Assembly (NCBI GenBank): GCA_034508935.3
Contig: CM067450.1
Location: forward strand, 691,899-755,898
Source of the DNA: Berghia stephanieae
Taxonomy: Eukaryota > Mollusca > Gastropoda > Nudibranchia > Aeolidiidae
Direction: 5' to 3'
Length of the DNA: 64,000 nucleotides
The notes under the pieces were generated by a model. That model was not told the DNA's origin. It saw only the letters and a program-made list of their open reading frames with translations, and searched no databases. Shown piece by piece: positions 21,400-33,879 of the stretch. Position numbers and translations under genes: made by a program. Each line of letters opens with the position of its first letter. The first letter of the stretch is position 1.

Positions 21400-22340
21400 A
21401 AACGTTTATAGTCTGGTTTAGTGAGAATTACTCATAAACATGGATGGCTAAAAAACAACAAAGACCTGAGTGATGTCATCTTCGTTCTATCTTTAGGCTG
21501 ATAAATTTTAGTGAGAACTAATCACCAGAATGGTAGTCTAACATTATAACAAAGAGCTGAGTGACCTCGTGTCATTTTATAGATAGAATGCGCTTGGCCA
21601 AGGAGTTCACAACATTGCCATCCGGAAGTATAACGGACCAACACACAAACTCTGTGTAACCATGAACTTTTATAGTTTGGTTAATACAGTTTAGTGAGAA
21701 CAACTCACAAACGCGGATGGCAAAAACAATAACAAAGGCATGAGTGACGTCATCTGCATACTATCTATAGGGCATTTCGTGGAGGCTTGTGTTTAATGAT
21801 GTTTTGCATTTAAATAAAATACTCACACCATCCGTCTGCCAGATACATTATACAAACACACAAAGCTATGTTTAACTTTAAACATTTATAGTCTGATTGA
21901 TATATTTTAGTGAGAACTAATCACCCAACTGGTAGTCTAAAACTATAACAAATATCTCAGTAACGTCAAATGTGAGTCGTTCTATAGAAGGAACGAAGTT
22001 GATGTCATTCAGCTACATATTTTTGTTTTAATTTTTGACTGCTGTCTTGTGTGATTCGTTCTCACTATATTATATCAGACAATAAACGTTCAAGGTCAAA
22101 CACACTTTTGTCTGTTGGTGTCGTATCTAATTTGGCTGTCGGATGTTGTGAGTAATTTACCTAAAAGCATAGCATTAATTGGTTGTGGAAGTTTATGTCT
22201 ATTGGTGTCTTGCATTTAACTAGAATACTCACAACATCTGTCCGTCAGATACAATGTACAAACACACAAAGCTATGTGTAACCTTACACGTTTATAGTCT
22301 GTTTGATACATTATTTTAGTGAGAACTAATCACCAACTGT
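21400..22340. mobile_element. Cluster of CTATAGATAG MITE copies (one full, several diverged)
   Basis: The full copy at 21579-21769 runs from TATAGATAGAATGCGCTTGG to CATACTATCTATA. It contains the inverted pair TGCCATCCGG and CGCGGATGGCA, and GTGACGTCAT near the end. Diverged copies lie on both sides (about 21400-21500, 21800-22010 and 22140-22350), sharing CACACAAAGCTATGT and TTTTAGTGAGAACTAATCAC. Confidence 0.75.
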
Positions 22341-22699
22341 CGGTATAGGAGAGCCGAGTGACGTCAATATTATTCCGTCTTTATGTTCGTCTCTCTGGGG
22401 GATTTGATCCACATCACAGGAATTACTTTTGAGATTTGGCTGATAAAATGGTTTTGGGAATTTCCCACGTCAATTTAGAATTTCCCAATAATAAAACAGC
22501 TTGTTGATTTCTGTAAACTTTAACAACATTCAAAAATTAAAATTCGCACTTTAAACATTTAATTATTTTTTTTCCAAGACACTTAAAATCTTGAAATGAC
22601 GTTTAGGAAACGCTGAAGCCATTTTTTCTCTATTCTAAAAACCATTTTTCTACAAATTGTGTTCATCAAATGGCCATTCTTACTATCAAGTAATAAACA

Positions 22700-22960
22700 A
22701 AAGGAAATGTAAAAGCTTTAAACAAAAAACAAAGTACCAAAAACGGAATATTTTGGACTCAAAACCCTTTTTCAGCCAATAACAAACAAACAAACAAAAA
22801 ACAATGAAAACACACAGACACATAAATACGACGATGTGGTGTTTAAAGTCATGTATTTGTTTTCATTGTTTTTAGTTAATGGCTGAAGAAGTGAGTTGAG
22901 CCCAAAACGTTCCGTGTTTGGTATTTTCTTCTCTTTCCAAGTTGTTCTATTCAATTTTGT
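22700..22960 (+). mobile_element. Inverted-arm element, copy b
   Basis: The left arm (AAAACGGAATATTTTGGACT, then CAAAACCCTTTTTCAGCC) and right arm (GGCTGAAGAAGTGAGTTGAG, then CCCAAAACGTTCCGTGTTTG) are inverted copies about 90 bp apart. The right arm keeps CTGAAGA followed by a GAGTTGAGC-type stem, but has AAAA where a hammerhead needs GAAA. The 100-bp array starts directly after it. Confidence 0.7.
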
Positions 22961-25658
22961 TGAATACTTTTTACAGTCCACAGTTGTAGCAAATTGCTGT
23001 CACTTTGACAAAACATACACAACTAATCATAAAACATTTCTACTATTTAATCAACGTTGTTGAATACTTTTTACAGTCCACAGTTGTAGCAAATTGCTGT
23101 CACTTTGACAAAACATACACAACTAATCATAAAACATTTCTACTATTTAATCAACGTTGTTGAATACTTTTTACAGTCCACAGTTGTAGCAGATTGCTGT
23201 CACTTTGACAAAACATACACAACTAATCATAAAACATTTCTACTATTTAATCAACGTTGTTGAATACTTTTTACAGTCCACAGTTGTAGCAAATTGCTGT
23301 CACTTTGACAAAACATACACAACTAATCATAAAACCTTTCTACTATTTAATCAACGTTGTTGAATACTTTTTACAGTCCACAGTTGTAGCAGATTGCTGT
23401 CACTTTGACAAAACATACACAACTAATCATAAAACATTTCTACTATTTAATCAACGTTGTTGAATACTTTTTACAGTCCACAGTTGTAGCAGATTGCTGT
23501 CACTTTGACAAAACATACACAACTAATCATAAAACATTTCTACTATTTAATCAACGTTGTTGAATACTTTTTACAGTCCACAGTTGTAGCAGATTGCTGT
23601 CACTTTGACAAAACATACACAACTAATCATAAAACATTTCTACTATTTAATCAACGTTGTTGAATACTTTTTACAGTCCACAGTTGTAGCAGATTGCTGT
23701 CACTTTGACAAAACATACACAACTAATCATAAAACATTTCTACTATTTAATCAACGTTGTTGAATACTTTTTACAGTCCACAGTTGTAGCAGATTGCTGT
23801 CACTTTGACAAAACATACACAACTAATCATAAAACATTTCTACTATTTAATCAACGTTGTTGAATACTTTTTACAGTCCACAGTTGTAGCAGATTGCTGT
23901 CACTTTGACAAAACATACACAACTAATCATAAAACATTTCTACTATTTAATCAACGTTGTTGAATACTTTTTACAGTCCACAGTTGTAGCAGATTGCTGT
24001 CACTTTGACAAAACATACACAACTAATCATAAAACATTTCTACTATTTAATCAACGTTGTTGAATACTTTTTACAGTCCACAGTTGTAGCAGATTGCTGT
24101 CACTTTGACAAAACATACACAACTAATCATAAAACCTTTCTACTATTTAATCAACGTTGTTGAATACTTTTTACAGTCCACAGTTGTAGCAGATTGCTGT
24201 CACTTTGACAAAACATACACAACTAATCATAAAACCTTTCTACTATTTAATCAACGTTGTTGAATACTTTTTACAGTCCACAGTTGTAGCAGATTGCTGT
24301 CACTTTGACAAAACATACACAACTAATCATAAAACATTTCTACTATTTAATCAACGTTGTTGAATACTTTTTACAGTCCACAGTTGTAGCAGATTGCTGT
24401 CACTTTGACAAAACATACACAACTAATCATAAAACATTTCTACTATTTAATCAACGTTGTTGAATACTTTTTACAGTCCACAGTTGTAGCAGATTGCTGT
24501 CACTTTGACAAAACATACACAACTAATCATAAAACCTTTCTACTATTTAATCAACGTTGTTGAATACTTTTTACAGTCCACAGTTGTAGCAGATTGCTGT
24601 CACTTTGACAAAACATACACAACTAATCATAAAACATTTCTACTATTTAATCAACGTTGTTGAATACTTTTTACAGTCCACAGTTGTAGCAGATTGCTGT
24701 CACTTTGACAAAACATACACAACTAATCATAAAACATTTCTACTATTTAATCAACGTTGTTGAATACTTTTTACAGTCCACAGTTGTAGCAGATTGCTGT
24801 CACTTTGACAAAACATACACAACTAATCATAAAACATTTCTACTATTTAATCAACGTTGTTGAATACTTTTTACAGTCCACAGTTGTAGCAGATTGCTGT
24901 CACTTTGACAAAACATACACAACTAATCATAAAACATTTCTACTATTTAATCAACGTTGTTGAATACTTTTTACAGTCCACAGTTGTAGCAGATTGCTGT
25001 CACTTTGACAAAACATACACAACTAATCATAAAACCTTTCTACTATTTAATCAACGTTGTTGAATACTTTTTACAGTCCACAGTTGTAGCAGATTGCTGT
25101 CACTTTGACAAAACATACACAACTAATCATAAAACCTTTCTACTATTTAATCAACGTTGTTGAATACTTTTTACAGTCCACAGTTGAAGCAGATTGCTGT
25201 CACTTTGACAAAACATACACAACTAATCATAAAACATTTCTACTATTTAATCAACGTTGTTGAATACTTTTTACAGTCCACAGTTGTAGCAGATTGCTGT
25301 CACTTTGACAAAACATACACAACTAATCATAAAACCTTTCTACTATTTAATCAACGTTGTTGAATACTTTTTACAGTCCACAGTTGTAGCAGATTGCTGT
25401 CACTTTGACAAAACATACACAACTAATCATAAAACATTTCTACTATTTAATCAACGTTGTTGAATACTTTTTACAGTCCACAGTTGTAGCAGATTGCTGT
25501 CACTTTGACAAAACATACACAACTAATCATAAAACATTTCTACTATTTAATCAACGTTGTTGAATACTTTTTACAGTCCACAGTTGTAGCAGATTGCTGT
25601 CACTTTGACAAAACATACACAACTAATCATAAAACCTTTCTACTATTTAATCAACGTC
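22961..25658 (+). repeat. 100-bp satellite, 27 near-identical units
   Basis: The period is exactly 100 bp with no visible indels. The unit starts TGAATACTTTTTACAGTCCA and continues CAGTTGTAGC. Most variation is at two sites: AGC(A/G)AAT/GAT, with the A form confined to the first copies, and AAAAC(A/C)TTTC, scattered. One copy has GAAGC for GTAGC. This pattern indicates recent amplification by unequal exchange. The 60-76 aa frames in it are artefacts. Confidence 0.97.
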
Positions 25659-26435
25659 AAATTGTAGAAAAAAATGTTTATTCTTTTCCACTGACATGTT
25701 CTTATTCGCAGCCAAATTTGTTGTGGGCTCATTAATGTAAAGGAAAAACTCTCACATCAAATCATTGCCAAATACTGTCCATGAGAACAATGTTAAAACT
25801 ATTATAATAATAGCGTTTCAGGCCTGCTAATATATTCACTCAGTTTTACACCCTAGGTACTAAAAACTCAATGACTATTGGTGCTATGCATTGATCTACA
25901 AAAAACAAAAAAAAAAAAAAAAAAAAAAACAAAAAAAAACAAAAATAAAACAAACCCCTCACAACATCCAGCAGTCGGATAGAACTTACCACTACACAAA
26001 ACGATGTGAAACCTTCAATTTCGACAGCCAGATTGATACAAGAACTACTCATAAAAACGAATGTCTAAAGACAATAACAAAGAGCTGAGTGACTTCAATT
26101 CCATTCCTTCTATATTCACTTAGTTTTCCACCATACCAAATATTCAATGACTATAACTAGGAAAAGTGAAATAATTTCCAAAAAGCGCCTGCCATATAAA
26201 GGTTATCCCAAATCCACACAGTGTGTGAGACGCCCCAGTTATCCCCAAATATAGCGTGCCAAATCCGTCGGTCTCCGAGATTCGAGGTACACACCCAGTC
26301 ATGTGTAAGAGCTGCCACATTGTTGAATTGTAAACATTTAAATTTGTATCATAATGACATGTGACGTCACAGTCCATATGTGTGACTCACGGCACGAAAG
26401 TAAAAACAAAAGTTCATATAACAGCTTCAAAAATA
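25659..26435. other. Spacer with MITE fragment; no gene recognised
   Basis: An A-run lies at about 25908-25929. A diverged CTATAGATAG-family fragment at about 25960-26110 retains CAGATTGATACAAGAACTAC and AACAAAGAGCTGAGTGAC. Part of 25680-25840 resembles 27560-27800 (CATTACAGCAATGTTAAAC-like), which suggests another dispersed repeat. Confidence 0.5.
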
Positions 26436-26500
26436 AACAAATTTCCAAACACGGAACGTTTCGGGATCAAAACCCTCCTTCAGCCAACAACCCCCCTTTA
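26436..26500 (-). repeat. Single hammerhead-like arm of the inverted-arm family
   Basis: The minus strand reads GGCTGAAGGAGGGTTTTGAT, then CCCGAAACGTTCCGTGTTTG. It keeps GAAAC and a GGG/CCC stem II. The CTGAnGA core carries an extra G, and the position before the predicted cleavage is G, so activity is unlikely. No partner arm was found nearby. Confidence 0.55.
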
Positions 26501-26796
26501 CACCTTTTCCAGAGCAAATATAACTATGTACAACAATTTTCCAAAGCAAGTACAACATGTCCAAAACAAATTCGGCGTTATCAGCGCAAATTCAACTTTC
26601 CAAATCAAATTCGTCATCCCTCTTTGTCTAAAGTAGTTTACGTAACGTAAAGTTGGATCCAATTCTTACGTTTTAAAGACCAAATATGCACGTTTTCCTC
26701 ATCAAATTCACCGTTTCCAGTGAAAATTCAACATCAACAATTGCATTACAGAAATAAAATGAACAAAACATAAAATATAACAAAATGAAATATCAA

Positions 26797-26878
<82 letters not shown>

Positions 26879-26888
26879 GTTGTCATCG

Positions 26889-26933
<45 letters not shown>

Positions 26934-27104
26934 ACATCAGCTTTCTGCCCATCAGTCATGGGCCAAGGAACTCACTCTGATTATGTCAACAAATTAGTTT
27001 CCCTGACGACACAGTTTATCGTCTGCTAGTTGATCTTCTGATTTCCGGTCAATAATACAGTACCTTTTTACTTACGATTTACATCAAAATTCACCCAAAG
27101 CAAG
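26501..27104. repeat. Spacer with (ATC)n microsatellite at 26797-26935
   Basis: The long CAT/ATC array accounts for all sizable frames here. No gene was recognised on either side. Confidence 0.85.
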
Positions 27105-27260
27105 ATGCCGAGGCAACTTTACAACAAAATAAGCGATGAAGACAAACGTGGTTTGTTTAGCTGTTTTGACAAAGGTGAGGATTACATTCTAATCGCTCAG
27201 CAAATGGGAATGAATCAACCAGTGAGAAGAGGATTGAACGGCCAGATCACAAAATACCTT
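27105..27260 (+). mobile_element. Transposase N-terminal helix-turn-helix fragment
   Basis: The frame starts MPRQLYNKISDEDKRGLFSC, then FDKGEDYILIAQQMGMN. This matches the first helix-turn-helix of Tc1/IS630-like transposases that are common in molluscs (pattern: initial MPR, an acidic helix, GxDY, LA..LGI). The similarity stops after about 40 residues and no catalytic DDE region follows, so this is a relic. Confidence 0.5.
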
Positions 27261-27261
27261 T

Positions 27262-27335
27262 CTGAAAAATCGGAATTGAACCCGGCACCTTCGATCAGGA
27301 ATGCAACGCTCTGATCGAAGAGCCGTTCCACTAAG
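27262..27335 (-). repeat. tRNA-like sequence, probably a SINE head
   Basis: The minus strand reads GCATTGCTTAGTGGAACGGC, then a CGATCAGAGC anticodon-arm-like stretch, then GCCGGGTTCAATTCC. Pol III A-box- and B-box-like blocks are at tRNA spacing, but the acceptor and T stems do not pair well. I do not call it a functional tRNA. Confidence 0.4.
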
Positions 27336-28084
27336 CAATGCGAAACTTATTGTCAGAACTTATTCTACGATTACACAAAGGAAATAATCGTAATGACAAC
27401 CCAACTCTCTATAAGGTTTGGGTGCAGAACATCGAATGCAAAGTTGAAACTGTCGAATGACTGGCGTAAAGCCTCATTTTCGGAAAAAATAAACGATTGA
27501 AAACAACAAAGTCTTGTGCAACCTCTGCACGAGCATGTGTTATATATAATTTTAAAAAACCTCAACAATTCCGTAAAAATGTTGTGATAAAACTTTCCTT
27601 ATGTACTTTTTACAAGTTTGGCAGAGTTCCTACAGAGCAGAAGCCACAAACCCAAGTTCACTTATTTGCAGGTCTGATAACCAATTTTTTAAAATGGGCT
27701 CATTGTTGTAATGGAAATTTAAAAGAATGACGCAAAATATTGTCCATTACAGCAATGTTAAACTAGGCCCATAAGATGGTTCAGGTGTCAGACCTGTATA
27801 TATGTATACGTCGGCTGAAAACAATAGGTTGAAATTGAATTGCAAAGTGCCGAATTTGATTTAGAATGTCGAATTTGAACTTGACAACGTGTGAATTTGA
27901 CTGGAAAATGTTGAATCTGGTGTGAAAGTGCCCAATTCTATTTGGACAATGTTTGAGTTTGATCTGGAATGCCAAATTTGAACTTGCCAAATGTTATTTG
28001 ATCGGGGAAAAGTGTAAAAACCTGACAAAAAACCCGGGTTCTTTGCCGTCTATCCCTTTAAAAAAATGTATTTAATGCTTTTAA

Positions 28085-28136
<52 letters not shown>

Positions 28137-28275
28137 GGTCTCATAACGTTTTTATGTCGCGATGAAGCAGATGATAACAAAATCACATGAAATTGAATAG
28201 GATCAAATATGTGACCGATGACTCCATAACGGTGGGATGTCGGGAAGGGATAAATGATTTTTTTAAAAAACGGAA
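27336..28275. other. Spacer with (TTG)n microsatellite at 28076-28137
   Basis: No gene was recognised. Short degenerate repeats of the type GAATTTGA(A/C)TTG.AA.T occur at 27830-28000. The pure TTG run is clear. Confidence 0.6.
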
Positions 28276-28480
28276 TTTATAGAAGGAACGAAATTGACGT
28301 AACTCACTAAACTCCATGTTATATATTTTTAGCCAGCCATTCTTATGAGTAGTTCTCACTAAATTCGATCAATCAGACTATAAACGTTCAAGGTTACACA
28401 TAGTTTTGTGTGTTGGTCCGTTATATCCGGCTGGCGAATGTGATGATTTCTTTGGCTAAACCCATAGCATGAACTGTCCA
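28276..28480 (+). mobile_element. CTATAGATAG-family MITE, diverged copy
   Basis: It shares AGAAGGAACGAAATTGACGT, TTATGAGTAGTTCTCACTAAA and AGTTTTGTGTGTTGGTCCG with the other family members. The terminal repeats are not intact. Confidence 0.6.
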
Positions 28481-28599
28481 AAAACGATAGATTAAGGTTT
28501 CGTGTTTTCCCGACAGCAATGTGCACATATTTGCAGGTCTGACAATTGGAAAAAGAATAGTGTGGTGTCAAAATACTGGTTCCAATCTCCTAGAAAGTG

Positions 28600-28870
28600 T
28601 AAAGCCAGTCATCCAGAGGACTGAATGCAGACACTGTGTAACTGATATTCAGGTTTCTGAGTGATGGCGTCCTATTTTCTAGTCTAAATAAATGCTTACA
28701 GTGTCGATAAAGACCATCGGTAATTCTAACAATCTGCCCATTCCATCCTGCTACTGAAATAGCCTTGCCACCTTATGATTCCATATGAAATCTATTCATT
28801 GTTTGTCCTCCGTCGTGACTGATTACACACTTCCAGGGAGTTTGGGACTGGAACATTTAACGTAATCATG
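28600..28870. repeat. Dispersed repeat, partner of 34850-35065
   Basis: Both segments contain ATTTTCTAGTCT, a TGCTACT(C/G)AAATAG.(T/C)..TGCCACCTT stretch, GTCC....GACTG.TT and TACACACTTCCAG in the same order. The copy at 34850 abuts a LINE. Class unknown. Confidence 0.5.
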
Positions 28871-28899
28871 TGTTGATTTGACACTGTTGTAATTGTTGT

Positions 28900-29061
28900 A
28901 ATGGAAAAAAAAAACAACAACCCCCCCCCCCCCCCACAAAAAAAAAACCCACAAAAAAAAAAAAACAACAAATACAAAAACAAAAACAAAACAAGAGCAA
29001 ACCAAAAAAAAAAACAAACCCACAAACCAAACAAAAACAAAAACAAAATAAAAACAACAAC

Positions 29062-29092
<31 letters not shown>

Positions 29093-29137
29093 ACAACAGT
29101 AACACCCCCCCCCCCCCAAAACAAAAAAACAAAAACC

Positions 29138-29168
<31 letters not shown>

Positions 29169-29185
29169 CAACAAAAACCCCCAAC
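28900..29185. repeat. Low-complexity A/C-rich tract
   Basis: Poly-A, poly-C and AAAAC runs alternate. The Phe/Cys/Gly-rich and Lys/Asn/Thr-rich frames up to 131 aa on both strands are artefacts. Homopolymer lengths here are likely unreliable. Confidence 0.9.
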
Positions 29186-30022
29186 AAAGTTCAAAACGTG
29201 CTCTTTCATTGTTTTCATATCATGTCCAGGGTTATTGAGACCACGTGATCTTAGGATAACTTGTATATTTCATTTAAATCAGAAACACATCAGGCAAAAG
29301 TGGTGACGTCACATCTTCCAGTTCCAAAATCATTGGAAGTGTACCCATTCCTTTGGAGGACTAATAATGAATAGATTACATATCGAGCCCCCAAAGCTCT
29401 TTACTTCATATTGAATAATAAGGTGGTAGGCCTATATCTATTTTAGTAGTCTGATGGAGGGGCAGATTCTTATGATAACGGGATGTCAAAGAACGAGGAT
29501 GGAGGATCTTTATTGACGACCAGCATACCTTTAGACTAGAAAATAAGATGCCATCCCTCTGATACCAGAAGATCATTTACACAAGATAAGTATACACTTC
29601 TCCAGGAAATAGGAACCAGTTTTTTGACATCACGCTTGTCTTCTCTCTTTATTGTTTGAGAATAATGACAAAAATGGGGCCACAACAATTTGGTTTATCA
29701 GACCTGCATATATGTACACTTTGTTTTGAGAATATGTCCCTGACAACAATGGGGCCACAACACTTTGGTTTATCAGACCTGCATATAATATTTACCCGTT
29801 GCTACATTTAGTGCATGCAAAACAAACAAATAGGTCAGTCCCAAAGTTTGGGAGTATTTATCACAATATTTTGCCACACTGGTGAAGGAATTCCATCGCA
29901 TCACCTTGTTAACATCGTGAGTGATGTTCATCTCTGTGTGTTGTTTGCTTCAAGTGCCAGGCAAGTACTGACGGTCGTGATGTGTTGTCAAATCACGGGA
30001 ATCGAGTGGTGGCAGGCTTAAA
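29186..30022. other. Spacer; small duplication at 29655-29790
   Basis: Two units of about 70 bp share GGGGCCACAACA(A/C)TTTGG and TTTATCAGACCTGCATATA. A related single unit is at 38060-38130. The stretch 29810-29960 resembles 40740-40830 (ACAAATAGG, TTGACACAATGAT-like), indicating one more dispersed repeat. No gene. Confidence 0.5.
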
Positions 30023-30215
30023 TATAGATAGTTCGAAGATGACGTCACTCAGGGCTTTGTTATTGTTTTTGCCATCCGCGTTTGTGAGTTGTTCTCACTA
30101 AACTGTATTAACCTGACTATAAAAGTTCATGGTTACACAGAGTTTGTGTGTTGGTCCGTTATACTTCCGGATGGCAATGTTGTGAACTCCTTGGCCAAGC
30201 GCATTCTATCTATAG
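30023..30215 (+). mobile_element. CTATAGATAG MITE, full copy B
   Basis: It runs from TATAGATAGTTCG to GCGCATTCTATCTATAG, with internal inverted TGCCATCCGCG and CCGGATGGCA and a GATGACGTCACTCAG motif. By eye it is almost identical to copies C (31220-31412) and D (41108-41298), indicating recent mobility. Confidence 0.85.
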
Positions 30216-30830
30216 AGTAAACAAAATTGACGTCACTCAGCTCTTTGTTATTGTTGTAAGTCAGATAGTGTGCTCTTGGCTACAAATCTCACAACATTGT
30301 ATAACGGACCAACACACAAAACTATGTGTGTAATCTTTAACGTTTATAAATAGTTCGAAATTGGCGTCACACAGGTTTATGTTATTGTCTTTTGCCATCC
30401 GCGTTTATGATTAATTCTCACTAAACTGGATTAACCTGACTATAAAAGTTCATGGTTACACACATTTTTGTGTGTTGGCCCGTTATACTTCCGGATGGCA
30501 ATGTTGTGAACTCCTTAGCCAAGCGCATACTATCTATAGTCTGGTTTATACAGTTTAGGGAGAATAACTCATAAACGCGGATGGCAAAAAAAAAAACGAT
30601 AACAAAGACCCGAATTACGTCAACTTCATTCTATCAATAGATGCATCGCGCTTTGCTCAGAACCTCACATTTCGGTATGAAGGACCAAAACACAAAACTG
30701 TGTTATCTTGAATGTTTATAGTCTGGTAAATACAATTTAGTGAGAATTACTCAAAAATATGGATGGGAAAAGAAAACAATAACAAAGACCTGAGTGACGT
30801 CCGAGGAACGACTAACCAGAATATCTACTC
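30216..30830. mobile_element. Nested and diverged CTATAGATAG MITE copies
   Basis: At least three further copies follow head-to-head or nested (about 30216-30345, 30345-30540 and 30540-30800). They share TAACGGACCAACACACAAAA, TTCCGGATGGCAATGTTGTG and CTGAGTGACGT, with decayed ends. Confidence 0.65.
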
Positions 30831-30924
30831 AAGAGTTATCCTGCGTTTTCCCGACGAGTGATTTCCCTTGGTTTTCGCAAGGTGAAAGCCCAAGATAGGA
30901 GCCTGCCACGAGTACCCATAAGTT

Positions 30925-31124
30925 CCACATCATCATCACAACTACCACTACTACATCCACAACTACTACCAGCACCACGTCATCCACAACATCATCATCA
31001 CTACCACCACCACAACAACAACCACCACCACCACTACTACTACAACCACCACCACCACATCATTATCACTACTAAATCTACCACATCATCACAACTTCCA
31101 CCACCACCACCACCACCACCACCA

Positions 31125-31167
<43 letters not shown>

Positions 31168-31185
31168 TTCATCATCATCAACGGA
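30925..31185 (+). repeat. CAC/CAT-rich low-complexity tract
   Basis: Interrupted CCA, CAC and ATC trinucleotides. The His-rich 116-aa frame over it is an artefact. Confidence 0.85.
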
Positions 31186-31219
31186 CCAACACACAAAACT
31201 ATGTGTAAATTAGAACGTT

Positions 31220-31412
31220 TATAGATAGTATGCAGATGACGTCACTCAGGGCTTTGTTATTGTTTTTGCCATCCGCGTTTGTGAGTTGTTCTCACTAAAC
31301 TGTATTAACCTGACTATAAAAGTTCATGGTTACACAGAGTTTGTGTGTTGGTCCGTTATACTTCCGGATGGCAATGTTGTGAACTCCTTGGCCTAGCGCA
31401 TTCTATCTACAG
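31220..31412 (+). mobile_element. CTATAGATAG MITE, full copy C
   Basis: TATAGATAGTATGCAGATGA to GCGCATTCTATCTACAG. Same internal layout as copies B and D. A further diverged fragment continues to about 31620. Confidence 0.85.
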
Positions 31413-31620
31413 TCTTTTAAACAAAGTCCAGTGAGAATTACTCATAATCATGGGTGGCAAAAACAAAAACAAAACAACAATAACAAAGACCTGTGTGACT
31501 TCAACTTCGTTCTATCTATATTTCCGGATGGCAATATTGTGAGCTTCTTAATCAAGCGCACAGCATCTATAAACGTCAAAGGTTACACACATTTTGTGTG
31601 TTGTTATGTTTAATTTGATT

Positions 31621-32040
31621 GGTGGATGTAATGAGTATTTTACATAAACATAGATATAATAATTGAGTAAATACGTTTTGGCACTGATTATATTTCAATT
31701 TTTTACTTAAACGCATAGCATTATTAGTTTTAAAGGCAAGAACAAAACCAAAAATCCTGTCCTATTAAACTGTAAAGTGATTTCCCTCTGGAGTATTTTG
31801 GGGAGATGCTAATCCTTGTGCAATGTCGTCTGGATCGGATGACCTTGACCTTTTGGTTTGTTGACTCAGGGATAGAAGTGGTGGTGGTGGTAGTGGGAGG
31901 GGGGGGGGGGGGGGGATTGTGGTCGTAGGGTTTTGATGGATTTGAAACAATCGCAGATAAAAATAGACGTCACATTTTTGACTTAATCCCATTTTTTTAA
32001 AGAAACAAAACACAAAACAAAAACAAAAATCAAACACGTT
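31621..32040. other. Spacer; no gene recognised
   Basis: It contains a G-run at 31899-31916 and a C/T-biased stretch. The 90-aa minus frame is a low-complexity artefact. Confidence 0.45.
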
Positions 32041-32345
32041 CTAAAAAAAGATTTGGCCAGAAAACGCGTCCTTCAAATCTGGATGGATGAAACTAATCCT
32101 TGTCGTCGTGTCAACAACTGGTAAAACTGGGACTTCATTCAAGTCGTCTTTGATGTCCCAGGTTTTGGAGGATCTTTTTTTTGGTGACAGGTGAGGGTTG
32201 TTTGAATCAATCGATATTTGAAGGATGAGTTTTTTGGCCAAAATTGAACAGTCAGAGCACGTTATATCGGGGGACACACACGTGCTTGTTGCCGTCGCCA
32301 TCCATCGTCTCCACCGCTGCACGACAGTCTTCACAATTTTAACAC
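32041..32345 (-). other. Unidentified possible coding segment
   Basis: The minus frame of 97 aa includes CVSPDITCSDCSILAKKLIL, QISIDSNNPHLSPKKRSS and KTWDIKDDLNEVPVLPV, ending GQIFF and a stop. Part of it matches 5285-5430 at protein level. An overlapping frame reads NCEDCRAAVETMDGDGNKHV then CVPRYNVL and a stop, which also looks protein-like. I cannot name a family. It may be an exon, or a relic carried by a repeat. Confidence 0.35.
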
Positions 32346-32389
32346 TGGCTCTCCAAATATTCTAGTATCGTATTTTTTGGTATTGATGC

Positions 32390-32541
32390 AATGCGTCTAT
32401 GTAAAATACTCACAACGTCCGACAGCTGGATTTAACATACCAACAGACAGCGATAAATATGGGATTTAAAACCTCTGAAGTGGCAAAAGGGTTTTAATAG
32501 CAGATGGTGCGTATCTATGTCGGGTCGTGGAAAATCGGTAA

Positions 32542-32602
<61 letters not shown>

Positions 32603-32770
32603 ACGTCTATATATTTAAGTTATACGGACCAACACACAAAACTGTGTGTATACATGAACGTTTATAGTCAGGTTAATACAGTTCAGTGAGCATTACTCAT
32701 AAATGTGGATGGCAAAAAAAAACAATAAAAAGACCTGCAAAGACCTGAGTGACGTCATCTTCGAACTATC
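32390..32770. mobile_element. CTATAGATAG MITE fragments with (TC)n run
   Basis: About 32390-32460 and 32625-32770 carry ACGGACCAACACACAAAACT and AAAGACCTGAGTGACGTCAT. A pure (TC)n run occupies 32548-32600. Confidence 0.65.
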
Positions 32771-33069
32771 TTTACGTAATACAATTGAAATTTGCCACGG
32801 ATTTTTCGCAGATTTCTCAATCCAGTTGGATGATTTATTCTCACTAAATTCTCCCAGAGTTTTTGTGTATTTGTATGATTGATACAGAGGGGAGAAATGG
32901 TGTGTAATTTACTTTAACACATACCATCAATATACACATGTCAATTTTATCGACTTGACATTGAACACCCACATAGGAAGGAGCCCTAAGTTTCATTTCT
33001 CCATTCTTTCATTATAGCCTCGGGAGGGGAGGGGGGGGGGGGGTGAATAGTTCTCACCACAGTGGCTGG
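32771..33069. other. Spacer; no gene recognised
   Basis: AT-rich with a G-run at 33027-33043. No supported feature. Confidence 0.4.
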
Positions 33070-33483
33070 CTATGGTGAAACAGATTGCCTTTGTGACTGT
33101 CTGAAAATAGCAACAAACAGTGACGTCACACAGCTCGACCATCTCGTTGTGCTGGCTGATAGAGGTGTGAGGTGTGTAATCGTGACGTATGTTATGTGTA
33201 GTCTGTTTAGATGTGCTCTCATTCGTCTTGTGGAAATTTGAAATAATGTGTGTGAAACAAAGCCAGACAAAGCAAAGAGGAAATTCCAAGACAATGTCAC
33301 CCCCGACATGGTACTGTCATGATTTGGGGAGTCCTTCCTAATGTTCCTCAAGGCAGCTTCAATGTATATTGTTCTCATAACCCTGGATCTTTTGTCAAAG
33401 GTTTCTTTATTCAATTTGTCAATTTTTAGTAGCATTTTAAAAGCTGTTGAGTCTTTCCACAAGTTCCTCGCTGTGAAGGGCAA
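33070..33483 (-). other. Open frame of unknown nature
   Basis: A 137-aa minus-strand frame contains PFTARNLWKDSTAFKMLLKI and DKLNKETFDKRSRVMR, TIYIEAALRNIRKDSP. The first half has a non-random, charged-helix composition, while the second half is Ser/Thr-rich and less convincing. It could be a decayed gene or transposon piece. No family was recognised. Confidence 0.25.
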
Positions 33484-33879
33484 CAGTTCGTTTAGTAAAA
33501 CAAATACAACAAAAGACCCCCCCCCCCTTTCCCGCCCCCACCCCCATCCTGTATATTGATATCAATAATATAATAATAATAAATAATGAAAAAAAAACGA
33601 TAATAGATAACATTAAATAACAAAGCAAAGCCAGTGTTAGGAACTTTCGGAAAAACAGCCAAAATCTGTAGAATAATCCTTGGTTGATTGCTACATAAAC
33701 GTTTAACATAATTTAATGACCATTGTTTTGGTTCTCCGCCGCCATTGTCGTTGAAGTATTGAAAGGTAGTACGGAGCAGTCCTTGGTTGTTCACTCCCCC
33801 CCCCCCACCCCCTCTTCTATTAGGCTTAGTTATAGGACGTTGTAAAAGTCGTAAGGTTTTTGTTTTTCCTATTTATTAC

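Noticed and set aside
27262-27335. Functional tRNA gene
   Set aside because: A-box- and B-box-like motifs are present, but acceptor and T-stem pairing fail.
28792-29248. Frames of 102-131 aa on both strands
   Set aside because: Low-complexity A/C tract; Phe/Cys/Gly and Lys/Asn/Thr composition only.
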